Source: Bacillota bacterium
GTDB lineage: Bacteria; Bacillota; Clostridia; Christensenellales; SZUA-584
Length of the DNA stretch: 20,550 nucleotides
Reading direction: 5' to 3'
Assembly: GCA_023399095.1 (NCBI GenBank)
Contig: JAEWQS010000111.1
Coordinates: 1 to 20,550, forward strand
The notes under the pieces are model-generated. The model ran no database searches. It was not told the DNA's origin and saw nothing but the letters and a program-made list of their open reading frames with translations. The number at the start of each line of letters is the position of its first letter. Position 1 is the first letter of the stretch. Shown here piece by piece: positions 1 to 6,947 of the stretch. Position numbers and translations under genes: made by a program.

Positions 1-559
1 GCCAGAACCGCATGATATCCTTGATTTCCTCAAGCACCTTGGAGTTGTGGTAGTTTAAGTCCGGCTGTTCCTTGGCAAAAAGGTGAAGGTAGTATTCGCC
101 GCTTCTTTCGTCGTATTCCCAGCAGTCTTCCGCGAAGAAGCTCGTCCAGTTGTTAGGTGGGGCGCCGTCTTTGCCGGGCCGCCATATGTAATAATCGCGG
201 TAGGGGCTGTTCTTATCGCGGCTGGCTTGAAACCATGCGTGTTCGTCCGACGTATGGTTGATCACGAGATCCATCACGAGCTTGATGTCGCGCTTGTTTG
301 TTTCCCCGATCAGCGCGTCAATATCCGCCATCGTGCCGAATTCGGGGTTGATGTCTCGGTAGTCGCTGATGTCGTAGCCGTTGTCCGCACCGGGGGAGCG
401 GTACACCGGGCTCAGCCAGATGATGCCGACACCTAAGTCCTTGAGCGCGTCAAGGTGCGCGATAATGCCCGGAATGTCGCCGATGCCGTCTCCATCGCTA
501 TCCGCAAAGCTGCGGGGATAAATTTGATACACAATGCGTTCCTGCCACCAAGCTGCCAT
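1..559 (-). CDS. GH13 oligo-1,6-glucosidase / alpha-glucosidase, N-terminal part (3' end outside window)
   Basis: This is a cytoplasmic retaining alpha-glucosidase of glycoside hydrolase family 13, acting on isomalto- or malto-oligosaccharides. 186 residues are visible on the minus strand, starting MAAWWQERIVYQIYPRSF, the typical start of the oligo-1,6-glucosidase/trehalose-6-phosphate hydrolase group. The acidic loop DSDGDGIGD (about residues 20-28) matches the calcium-binding loop of this group. GYDISDY (about 61-67) and conserved region I DLVINHTS (97-104) follow, then QPDLNYHN (about 165-172). The catalytic Asp and Glu regions lie beyond the window edge. The ATG at 559-557 is chosen because GGAGG lies 9 bases upstream (569-573 on the plus strand); an ATG 16 bases further upstream is out of frame. 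No signal peptide is seen. The exact substrate cannot be told from this part; trehalose-6-phosphate hydrolase or sucrose isomerase relatives are alternatives. Confidence 0.93.
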   Translation of the reverse strand, partial: MAAWWQERIVYQIYPRSFADSDGDGIGDIPGIIAHLDALKDLGVGIIWLSPVYRSPGADNGYDISDYRDINPEFGTMADIDALIGETNKRDIKLVMDLVINHTSDEHAWFQASRDKNSPYRDYYIWRPGKDGAPPNNWTSFFAEDCWEYDERSGEYYLHLFAKEQPDLNYHNSKVLEEIKDIMRFW

Positions 560-621
560 AACGAAGTGCCTCCATAAGTGAATTGCCCATGTACGGTTCA
601 GTGAGAATAGTTGTTATAAAT

Positions 622-650
622 AGTGTAATATAAAGGCTGTGTCTGCGCAA
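622..650 (-). promoter_or_regulatory. candidate sigma-A promoter of the GH13 gene
   Basis: Read on the minus strand, TTGCGC (645-650) and TACACT (622-627) are separated by 17 bases and lie about 65-90 bases upstream of the glucosidase start. The match to TTGACA/TATAAT is partial. No CcpA (cre) site was recognised next to it. Confidence 0.35.
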
Positions 651-750
651 CAATCAGGACGGATTTATTTGGTAATCGAGCTTGGCTGTTGGCTTTGAAG
701 CATTCTTACCGTGTTTTTATAAAAGATTTGCCTCGTTTTTATTTGCAGTC

Positions 751-779
751 TTTATAATTGCTTTGCCGTAGGTTATAAT
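751..779 (+). promoter_or_regulatory. candidate promoter of the GT2-GtrA gene
   Basis: A perfect TATAAT at 774-779 has a poor -35 (TTTATA, 751-756) at 17-base spacing. A second TATAAT at 753-758 pairs with TTGCCT at 728-733 at a long 19-base spacing. Either could drive the gene starting at 808. Confidence 0.4.
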
Positions 780-807
780 AGCTTGGGAATTTATCGAAGG
801 AGATAGC

Positions 808-1815
808 GTGGAAGGATATACAGTGTTGATTCCGGCCTATCAGCCGGACGAGAAACTGGTGCAGTTGGTTGCAAAGCTGCGTGACAAAGACATAACAGTC
901 GTGGTCGTGGATGACGGCGGCGGTGCGGATTACGCGCCTATATTCGAGCAGGTTTCGCAAACGGGCGCTTATGTGCTTTATCACACGGAGAACAAAGGCA
1001 AGGGCGCGGCGCTCAAAACCGGCATTGCATACCTTAAGAAGCAGGCGCATGTGAAGGGCATTGTGACGGCGGATGCGGACGGGCAGCATACGCCCAATGA
1101 CATCTGTCTCGTGATGGACACAATGACCAAGCATCCTGATGTGCTTGTGATCGGCGCAAGAGCGTTTTCAGGCAATGTACCGGCACGTTCGCGTTTTGGC
1201 AACACACTGACACGCGGCATTTTCCGGCTTGCGACAGGGCTTAAGGTGACAGACACGCAAACGGGTTTGCGCGGCTTGCCAAGAAAGTTATTTGCTGAGC
1301 TCACAGTGCTCGAAGGCGACCGGTATGAGTATGAGATGAACATGCTGCTTAATATGGAGCGGTGGGGCATCAAATACATGGAAGTGCCCATAGAAACGGT
1401 GTATATTGAGGATAACAAAAGCTCACATTTTCATCCATTGCGCGATTCGTGGCTGATTTACGGCAAAATACTCAAATTCTTAACGTCGTCGCTCGCGTCG
1501 TTTGTGGTGGACTACGGCATATTTTTGCTGCTGAGCGCCGTCTTTAAGCTGGATTACTGGCTTTGCTATGTGCTCGCGCGCGCAGTCAGTTCGTTTGTCA
1601 ATTACATGATCAATCGCCATATCGTATTTGCGAATGGTAGGAAATACAGCGTCTTCAAATATTATCTGCTGGCGCTGACCATCATGGTGCTTGGGTCAAC
1701 GGGTGTAGATTTGCTGACGGTGGTGGGCGTGTCGGGTTTGCTGTCTAAGTTCATGGTGGACGTGCCGCTGTTTTTCGTGAGCTATACGGTGCAGCGCAAG
1801 TACATATTCAAGTAA
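808..1815 (+). CDS. bifunctional GT2 glycosyltransferase / GtrA-type membrane protein
   Basis: This protein probably moves a sugar from a nucleotide donor to a polyprenyl phosphate on the cytoplasmic face and helps flip the product. Residues 1 to about 215 form a DPM1-like GT2 domain: nucleotide-binding VVVDDGG (32-38), metal-binding DADGQH (89-94), and an acceptor-loop region near the conserved RYEYEMNML. From about residue 225 to 335 there are four hydrophobic helices typical of GtrA, ending with the conserved NRHIVF-type segment and a QRKYIFK tail. The fused GT2-GtrA architecture is common in Firmicutes. The GTG start at 808 is chosen because AAGGAG (797-802) lies 5 bases upstream. It stands alone between a promoter candidate and a terminator. 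The sugar and final acceptor (teichoic acid, lipid or polysaccharide decoration) cannot be told. Confidence 0.9.
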   Translation: MEGYTVLIPAYQPDEKLVQLVAKLRDKDITVVVVDDGGGADYAPIFEQVSQTGAYVLYHTENKGKGAALKTGIAYLKKQAHVKGIVTADADGQHTPNDICLVMDTMTKHPDVLVIGARAFSGNVPARSRFGNTLTRGIFRLATGLKVTDTQTGLRGLPRKLFAELTVLEGDRYEYEMNMLLNMERWGIKYMEVPIETVYIEDNKSSHFHPLRDSWLIYGKILKFLTSSLASFVVDYGIFLLLSAVFKLDYWLCYVLARAVSSFVNYMINRHIVFANGRKYSVFKYYLLALTIMVLGSTGVDLLTVVGVSGLLSKFMVDVPLFFVSYTVQRKYIFK

Positions 1816-1831
1816 TCATATTAGAAGGTTC

Positions 1832-1869
1832 AAACGTGTCGCACGTCAAGGATTGCGATGCGTTTTTTT
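1832..1869 (+). terminator. Rho-independent terminator after the GT2-GtrA gene
   Basis: AACGTGTCGCA (1833-1843) pairs with TGCGATGCGTT (1854-1864) over 11 positions including two G-U pairs, with a 10-base loop. A run of seven T (1863-1869) overlaps the end of the stem. It lies 17 bases after the stop codon. Confidence 0.65.
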
Positions 1870-1945
1870 ATTCTTTCTTTAACGGCAGCATACTGCGCAT
1901 ATGGGGGAGACAATATGAATATTTTTTTGTTGTGGAACAAATGAA

Positions 1946-1951
1946 TATAAT
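1946..1951 (+). promoter_or_regulatory. candidate -10 box upstream of the NAGPA-domain gene
   Basis: TATAAT at 1946-1951 lies 34 bases before the start. The -35 position (1923-1928) holds only a T run, so only the -10 is convincing. It follows the terminator at 1832-1869, which fits a new transcription unit. Confidence 0.35.
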
Positions 1952-1984
1952 CAATAATCATGAAAGCTTGAGGCACAATCATTT

Positions 1985-3034
1985 TTGAGCGAGAAGACAC
2001 AGAGCCCCAACGCTTCAGAGGGGCAGCATCGGGGAGATGCCAATAAAAAAATAAAAAAAAGAATACCTATAGCGACGGTCATCGTTCTAGATTTACTGAT
2101 CGCGGCATTGGCGCTGTACATTTTTTCGTTATACTATTTTTTGCTTCCGCAGGATTTAAGCAATAATGCGCAGTTTCTTCCACGCTCAGTCAGCGACGGC
2201 TCCAATGCGAAAGCCTCCGCTCTTGCAAAAACTGAAATGTCAAACTCATCCGTAGAGGAGTTTGCGGCCATTCAGGATGGTTCCATGTGGGGTGCGAAAT
2301 TTAAGGGGCTGTTTACGGACGGTGATGTGGAGAAAACCAAGAACTCATATAAGAGCGCGAACACCAGTATAGTCATTGAAAAAGTGCAAACGGATGAAGT
2401 GACATATTATGTGGCTGATATTTACCTCAAAGACATAAAGTATTTCAAAACGGCTTTTGCGAAAGGCAAATATGGCAAAGGGCTTCATGACGAAACCGAT
2501 GTCATCGCAGCTCAGAACAATGCGATACTCGCAATCAACGGCGATTACTACGGCAACAACGCAGGGCCTGTGGTGCGTAACGGTGTACTGTACCGGGAAG
2601 AAAAGTATAAAGATGTCTTGGTAATGAATAACGACGGCAGTATGCAGACGCTGACAGCATTGGAACTGGATATGGAGAAAATCAAATCGGAGGGGGCATA
2701 TCAGATTTGGACATTTGGGCCTATGCTGCTAAAGAACGGCCAGCCTATGACAAAATTCGATTCGGATCTGACGCGTGCGAACCCGCGAACGGCGATCGGA
2801 TACTATGAACCCGGCCATTACTGCTTTGTTCTGGTGGACGGACGGCAGCCGGGTTATTCGAATGGTATGACGCTGCAGCAAATGTCTAAGCTATTCTATA
2901 AACTTGGGTGTAGCGTGGCCTATAATTTGGACGGCGGACAGTCCTCAGAGATGGTTTTGCATAACGAATTTGTGAATCAGCCGTATAAAGGCGGGCGCAG
3001 TGTCAGCGATATCGTATACATTGCTGACGAATAG
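1985..3034 (+). CDS. membrane-anchored NAGPA-domain phosphodiester glycosidase
   Basis: The 349-residue protein has a lysine-rich N-terminus, one membrane helix (about residues 28-53) and then a long extracellular part, so it is a signal-anchored surface protein. Residues about 125-347 match the phosphodiester glycosidase (NAGPA, PF09992) fold: LAINGDYYGNNAG (182-194), NPRTAIG (266-272), a VDGRQPGYSNGMT stretch, and NLDGGQSSEM (314-323), the family's hallmark C-terminal motif. The mammalian relative removes GlcNAc from a GlcNAc-phosphodiester; bacterial members are thought to cut sugar-phosphodiester links in surface polymers. The TTG at 1985 is the only usable start, because the frame is closed by TGA at 1961-1963 and no ATG or GTG lies between; a weak GAGG (1970-1973) lies 11 bases upstream. 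Substrate unknown. Confidence 0.85.
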   Translation: MSEKTQSPNASEGQHRGDANKKIKKRIPIATVIVLDLLIAALALYIFSLYYFLLPQDLSNNAQFLPRSVSDGSNAKASALAKTEMSNSSVEEFAAIQDGSMWGAKFKGLFTDGDVEKTKNSYKSANTSIVIEKVQTDEVTYYVADIYLKDIKYFKTAFAKGKYGKGLHDETDVIAAQNNAILAINGDYYGNNAGPVVRNGVLYREEKYKDVLVMNNDGSMQTLTALELDMEKIKSEGAYQIWTFGPMLLKNGQPMTKFDSDLTRANPRTAIGYYEPGHYCFVLVDGRQPGYSNGMTLQQMSKLFYKLGCSVAYNLDGGQSSEMVLHNEFVNQPYKGGRSVSDIVYIADE

Positions 3035-3043
3035 GAGAAAATG

Positions 3044-3235
3044 ATGGTTAGAAAGCTTATTCCTCATATTTGCATCATTCTGTCAGTCATGCTGATTACG
3101 TTTTTTATCGTGGATAAGTTCAACCCGGGTATGAATTTCGTTGGCAATCAATTCTTTAAGACGCTGCTGGTGCTGGATGGCATCGCGTCGATAGTGACAG
3201 CGGGTTACCTTATTGCGGCAAACCGAAAGGCATAA
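3044..3235 (+). CDS. small two-helix membrane protein
   Basis: This 63-residue protein has a basic start (MVRKL) and two hydrophobic helices (about residues 5-23 and 37-57) joined by a short loop containing KFNPGMNF; the tail AANRKA is basic. It follows the NAGPA-domain gene by only a few bases and its AGGAG (3033-3037) overlaps that gene's stop, so the two are very probably co-transcribed and translationally coupled. Two ATGs stand in tandem (3041, 3044). The second gives a better 6-base spacing and is taken; the first would add one Met. I recognise no family. A helper of the upstream surface enzyme is a guess from linkage only. Confidence 0.72.
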   Translation: MVRKLIPHICIILSVMLITFFIVDKFNPGMNFVGNQFFKTLLVLDGIASIVTAGYLIAANRKA

Positions 3236-3282
3236 GAAAATGCTTTAAAAGCGGCTGAAATGAATGTAAAGTCCTTTCTTTA

Positions 3283-4260
3283 TCACGACAATGGCACATT
3301 ATCCGTCTTTTTGATTTTTCTGCCGAGCAACAGCACGGCCACCACGATGAGTATGCCGATAACTGCCGCGCCGACTGTGAACCACTCGTTAGCGCTGAAC
3401 GAAGCAGGAAGTATATTGCGCCCGTATTGCGTTTCACTGCCTGATAAATACGTTTGCTTGAACGGCCATGTCACAAACAAAGACCCGACCACGAGCCCCG
3501 TTAAGACGCCCATCAAGGCATCGGGGAACTTATCCAGCATCACATTGATGGCTTTGGCCAGCAGTTTAAGACCGGCCACCGCGCCCACCGCATAGGTGAG
3601 CAGCACGGGTATGTTGGCCTTTGATACAGCTTCAAGCAAAAAGAAATATTGACCGAGCAGCAAAGAGATGAACGAGCCGCTGATGCCGGGCAATATCATG
3701 GCGGAGGTGGAGAGGATACCGGTCAGCAGCACCATTGGCAATCGTCCCCAGTATGAAACGTTTTCCTGCGAGACAGCAGTCTGAACGGCAGATTTTTCAG
3801 GTGCAAACACAGCAAGCAGCACGACGAGTGCCGCTCCGACTGCCATGCAGATGAAAGCGGCAGCGTTTTTGTTCTTAATCTCCATAAACGGCACTGCGAC
3901 GGAGGCCAAAATAAGCCCGAAGAAAAAGCCATAAACAATTTCATGATATGAAACGAGCAATGACGTCATAAGCTTGGAAAACGCGATGAAAGCAGCTGCA
4001 ATGCCCAAAAGCAATATCAGCAAAAAGGCCATATCCACCTTCTTCATTTCCTTCTTAAAGGCATCAATGTGTTGTCTTTTTAACGACAGTGCCTTTATAC
4101 ATGAGACGATTGTATAAAACGAAAAGTTATTTATGGCGTTCATCATGCGTGTATAAACCTTTAGCACCAACGCCAGTGTGCCGCCGGACACGCCCGGAAT
4201 GATATTCGCGATGCCAATAAAGAACCCTTTGACAGCCACAGAACTGTATTCTTTTTTCAT
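3283..4260 (-). CDS. popT: DUF368 family undecaprenyl-phosphate translocase (PopT type)
   Basis: The DUF368 family (PF04018) was shown in recent work to be one of two widespread families of polyprenyl-phosphate translocases (PopT), which return the lipid carrier to the cytoplasmic face for reuse in peptidoglycan and teichoic acid synthesis. The 325-residue protein is mostly hydrophobic, with roughly 8-9 membrane segments. It carries the two repeated signatures of the family: NIIPGVSGGT (19-28) near the N-terminus and MILPGISGSF (188-197) in the second half, reflecting an internal inverted repeat. The ATG at 4260 is chosen because GGAGA lies 5-6 bases upstream; a TTG 18 bases earlier would place the Shine-Dalgarno inside the gene. 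It is convergent with the preceding two-gene unit. Assignment to the family is firm; carrier specificity is inferred. Confidence 0.9.
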   Translation of the reverse strand: MKKEYSSVAVKGFFIGIANIIPGVSGGTLALVLKVYTRMMNAINNFSFYTIVSCIKALSLKRQHIDAFKKEMKKVDMAFLLILLLGIAAAFIAFSKLMTSLLVSYHEIVYGFFFGLILASVAVPFMEIKNKNAAAFICMAVGAALVVLLAVFAPEKSAVQTAVSQENVSYWGRLPMVLLTGILSTSAMILPGISGSFISLLLGQYFFLLEAVSKANIPVLLTYAVGAVAGLKLLAKAINVMLDKFPDALMGVLTGLVVGSLFVTWPFKQTYLSGSETQYGRNILPASFSANEWFTVGAAVIGILIVVAVLLLGRKIKKTDNVPLS

Positions 4261-4316
4261 TGTCTCTCCATGATGCAAAGTAGCTTATGTCCCTTTGCCC
4301 GATTTTTTATTTTCCC

Positions 4317-4322
4317 ATTATA
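4317..4322 (-). promoter_or_regulatory. candidate -10 box of the DUF368 gene
   Basis: On the minus strand TATAAT occupies 4322-4317, about 57 bases before the start at 4260. The -35 position (about 4340-4345) reads ATGATT and is poor. A 10-base direct repeat TAGCTTATGT (4281-4290 and 4348-4357, plus-strand reading) brackets this box. Confidence 0.35.
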
Positions 4323-4471
4323 ACGCAAGCCTCCATAATAATCATCATAGCTTATGTAAAAACTAAAAATGTCTTATTTATGGATGATTCATTTACCACC
4401 GGAACGAAATGAAAAGGAGTGAATATGATAATCTAGGCCGCCTGTCGCAATAGATTGGTTTGGAGTTTTAT

Positions 4472-4738
4472 ATGACGTGGTATGATCCGCACGCCAGCAA
4501 TCCCGAAAAGTCAATAAAAAACACCAGTGAGACAGACAAAACCAATGATTTTGTAGATTACGCGCCAAAAAGCTGGCTCGAGGTGCTCCCGTCGCGCTCG
4601 GGTACGGCGTTGGCGGCCATTCTTGCCGAGATTATGACAGAAGGATTAACACCGAACCAGGAAAATATTCTTGGAAACTTTATTTCCGCTGTTGGTTCAT
4701 TGATATCATATAAATCATCACGTGATGATGTGAGTTAA
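4472..4738 (+). CDS. small hypothetical protein, 88 residues
   Basis: I do not recognise this protein. The N-terminal half is polar and probably disordered (MTWYDPHASNPEKS, rich in Lys, Ser, Thr and Asp). The C-terminal half is helical and amphipathic, with the stretch LAAILAEIMTEGLTPNQENI followed by LGNFISAVGSLISY. The segment of the form LTPxQxNxLGNFxxxVGxxL resembles small helical proteins annotated as hypothetical in many Clostridia. There is no membrane segment or signal peptide. The ATG at 4472 is supported by GGAG (4462-4465) six bases upstream; a TTG at 4460 in the same frame would overlap that site. It stands alone between the divergent DUF368 gene and pckG. The last codons and stop lie over a 16-base perfect palindrome (4714-4729). 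Confidence 0.55.
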   Translation: MTWYDPHASNPEKSIKNTSETDKTNDFVDYAPKSWLEVLPSRSGTALAAILAEIMTEGLTPNQENILGNFISAVGSLISYKSSRDDVS

Positions 4739-4859
4739 AAAACATATGCTTATAACATGAATTCATTGGAACAAAAAAAGACGATAAAATAGGGACAAGT
4801 AGCAAAAAGATTGTGAAAAAATAAGCAATAGAAATATATACTGACATGTATTTGGATGG

Positions 4860-4937
4860 TATAATTGAAAAATACGCAGGAATTAAAAAAAAAACTTTCA
4901 TTAGGGGATTCATTTTCGGTTAAAAAACAGTTATAAT
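4860..4937 (+). promoter_or_regulatory. candidate promoters upstream of pckG
   Basis: The 273-base spacer before pckG is strongly AT-rich. It holds two perfect TATAAT boxes, at 4860-4865 and 4932-4937, but neither has a good -35 at normal spacing. The downstream box would give a leader of about 70 bases. No riboswitch or operator was recognised. Confidence 0.35.
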
Positions 4938-5011
4938 AAGAATACTACGGTTTTGTCACGAATCAAAAGGAAATTTTGATTTTCGAAAAATTCAAAAAAG
5001 AGGTGAGAGTA

Positions 5012-6820
5012 ATGACAATGACAACGAACAAAAAGCTTTTGGCATGGGTAGACGAAGTGGCCAATCTGTGCCAGCCGGACCAGGTTTACTGGTGCGACGG
5101 TTCCGAAGAAGAAAACCAAAGATTGCTCCAGGAGACGGTAGACTCCGGTGCGGCAGAAAAACTGGATGCCGAAAAACGCCCTGGATGCTATCTGTTCCGC
5201 AGCGACCCGTCCGACGTGGCGCGCGTTGAGAACAGAACATTTATTTCTTCTAAGAAAGAAGAAGATGCCGGCCCCACCAACAACTGGGTCGATCCCGACG
5301 AACTGAAAACGACCATGAAGTCCCTTTACAAGGGCTGCATGAAGGGCAGAACACTCTATGTGATTCCGTTCTCCATGGGTCCGATTGGCTCTCCGATTTC
5401 CAAGATCGGTATAGAAATAACAGACAGCGCTTACGTTGTGACCAATATGCGCATCATGACCCGCATGGGCAAAGCGGTACTTGATGTGCTGGGCGATGGC
5501 GAGTTTGTGCCGTGTCTGCACTCAGTGGGTGCACCTTTAGAAAAAGGTCAGGAAGATGTACCATGGCCGTGTGCGCCGATTGAACAGAAATACATCAGCC
5601 ATTTCCCAGAAGACAGAATGATCTGGTCTTACGGCTCGGGTTACGGCGGCAACGCGCTGCTCGGCAAAAAGTGCTTCGCACTGCGTATTGCTTCTGTGCA
5701 GGCAAGAGACGAGGGATGGATGGCTGAGCATATGCTGATACTTAAGCTGACCAGCCCTGAGGGCAATGTCAAATACGTCACCGGTGCTTTCCCGAGCGCC
5801 TGCGGCAAAACCAACCTCGCCATGCTGATTCCCACAATCCCCGGCTGGAAGGTGGAGACCATCGGCGACGATATCGCATGGATGAAGTTCGGCGAAGACG
5901 GCCGTCTGTACGCGATCAATCCTGAATACGGATTCTTCGGCGTGGCACCCGGCACCTCGATGGATTCCAACCCCAACGCCATGCACAGCTCAGACAAGAA
6001 CTCCATATTCACAAACGTCGGTCTGACGGACGACGGCGATGTGTGGTGGGAAGGCATCGGCTATGATGCACCGGATCATCTCATCGACTGGAAGGGTAAA
6101 GACTGGGCTCCGGGTGCTGATGCGCCTGCCGCTCACCCGAATGCACGTTTCACAGCGCCTGCTGGGCAATGCCCGGTGATTGCGCCTGAATGGGAAGATC
6201 CCAAAGGTGTGCCGATTTCCGCGATTCTTATCGGCGGACGCCGCCCGAGCGCGATTCCGCTTGTGCATGAGAGCTTTAACTGGCAGCACGGTGTGTTCCT
6301 TGGCTCCATCATGGGCTCCGAGATCACAGCTGCGGCTATCTCCGCCAAAATCGGTCAGGTTCGCCGCGATCCGTTTGCGATGCTGCCTTTCATCGGCTAC
6401 AACGTCTGCGATTACCTGCAGCACTGGCTCGAGATCGGCGAAGCAACGGATGCCGATAAGCTTCCGAAAATCTTCTACGTCAACTGGTTCCGCAAGGACA
6501 AAGACGGCAAGTGGCTGTGGCCGGGTTTCGGCGAGAACAGCCGCGTGCTCAAGTGGATTTTCGAGCGCGTAGAGGGCATCGGCAAGGCGGACAAAACAGC
6601 GATCGGCTACATGCCCACAAAAGACGCGCTGGACACCTCCGGCCTTGACGTCAGCGAAGCCGATATGGCTGAGCTCTTGAAGATCGAGAAGGACGAATGG
6701 CTTGCCGAAGTCGAATCTATCAAAGAGCATTACGCCAAATACAACGATCAGGCCAAAAAGATGCCCAAGGCGTTGGAAGACGAATTGGCTGCTCTTGAAG
6801 AGAGAATCAAAAGCCTGTAA
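5012..6820 (+). CDS. pckG: phosphoenolpyruvate carboxykinase (GTP)
   Basis: This enzyme (EC 4.1.1.32) interconverts oxaloacetate + GTP with PEP + CO2 + GDP in the cytoplasm. In fermenting anaerobes it often runs toward oxaloacetate. The 602-residue length is normal for the GTP family. Visible motifs are the P-loop/kinase-1a segment GAFPSACGKTN (258-268) with the active-site Cys264 typical of GTP enzymes, kinase-2 GDDIAWM (285-291), the following YGFFGVAPGTS segment, GGRRPSAIPLV, and FGENSRV near the nucleotide-binding end. The ATG at 5012 is chosen because GAGGTG (5000-5005) lies 6 bases upstream and the residues match family starts (KLLAWVDEVANLCQPD); the frame is open 36 bases further up only through a TTG. 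The gene is monocistronic, with a strong terminator behind it. Confidence 0.97.
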   Translation: MTMTTNKKLLAWVDEVANLCQPDQVYWCDGSEEENQRLLQETVDSGAAEKLDAEKRPGCYLFRSDPSDVARVENRTFISSKKEEDAGPTNNWVDPDELKTTMKSLYKGCMKGRTLYVIPFSMGPIGSPISKIGIEITDSAYVVTNMRIMTRMGKAVLDVLGDGEFVPCLHSVGAPLEKGQEDVPWPCAPIEQKYISHFPEDRMIWSYGSGYGGNALLGKKCFALRIASVQARDEGWMAEHMLILKLTSPEGNVKYVTGAFPSACGKTNLAMLIPTIPGWKVETIGDDIAWMKFGEDGRLYAINPEYGFFGVAPGTSMDSNPNAMHSSDKNSIFTNVGLTDDGDVWWEGIGYDAPDHLIDWKGKDWAPGADAPAAHPNARFTAPAGQCPVIAPEWEDPKGVPISAILIGGRRPSAIPLVHESFNWQHGVFLGSIMGSEITAAAISAKIGQVRRDPFAMLPFIGYNVCDYLQHWLEIGEATDADKLPKIFYVNWFRKDKDGKWLWPGFGENSRVLKWIFERVEGIGKADKTAIGYMPTKDALDTSGLDVSEADMAELLKIEKDEWLAEVESIKEHYAKYNDQAKKMPKALEDELAALEERIKSL

Positions 6821-6847
6821 GCAGAATTGCTGCTAAATATAATAACG

Positions 6848-6881
6848 AGGCCGGTATCATTCATTGATACCGGCCTTTTCT
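6848..6881 (+). terminator. Rho-independent terminator of pckG
   Basis: GGCCGGTATCA (6849-6859) pairs perfectly with TGATACCGGCC (6865-6875) around a 5-base loop, an A-T pair extends the base, and TTTT-C-T follows at 6876-6881. It begins 28 bases after the pckG stop and precedes the promoter of the response regulator. Confidence 0.92.
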
Positions 6882-6910
6882 GTCCCGATATCGCGATTTT
6901 GGCAGTGATG

Positions 6911-6919
6911 TGGTATACT
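6911..6919 (+). promoter_or_regulatory. extended -10 promoter of the response regulator operon
   Basis: TGGTATACT fits the extended -10 pattern TGnTATAAT, with the hexamer TATACT at 6914-6919. No -35 is visible, as is usual for extended -10 promoters. Transcription would start near 6925, just upstream of the GAGGGA ribosome binding site (6935-6940). Confidence 0.5.
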
Positions 6920-6947
6920 CTGGATATATTTAATGAGGGAAATGTCA

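Noticed and set aside
3236..3282. Terminator between the converging small membrane protein and DUF368 genes
   Set aside because: Only very short stems (GCTT/AAGC, TAAAG/CTTTA) without a solid U run are present.
4425..4436. Three-codon open frame ATG-ATA-ATC-TAG behind a good AAGGAG
   Set aside because: It could be a minimal upstream frame, but there is no structure or promoter to support regulation; more likely chance in AT-rich DNA.
4714..4729. 16-base perfect palindrome ATCATCACGTGATGAT as terminator or operator
   Set aside because: No loop or T run follows, and it lies within codons at the end of the 88-residue gene; not called as a site.
5990..6730. Long antisense open frame (246 codons) opposite pckG
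   Set aside because: It is a codon-bias shadow of a strongly conserved gene; it has no ribosome site and no recognisable protein features.
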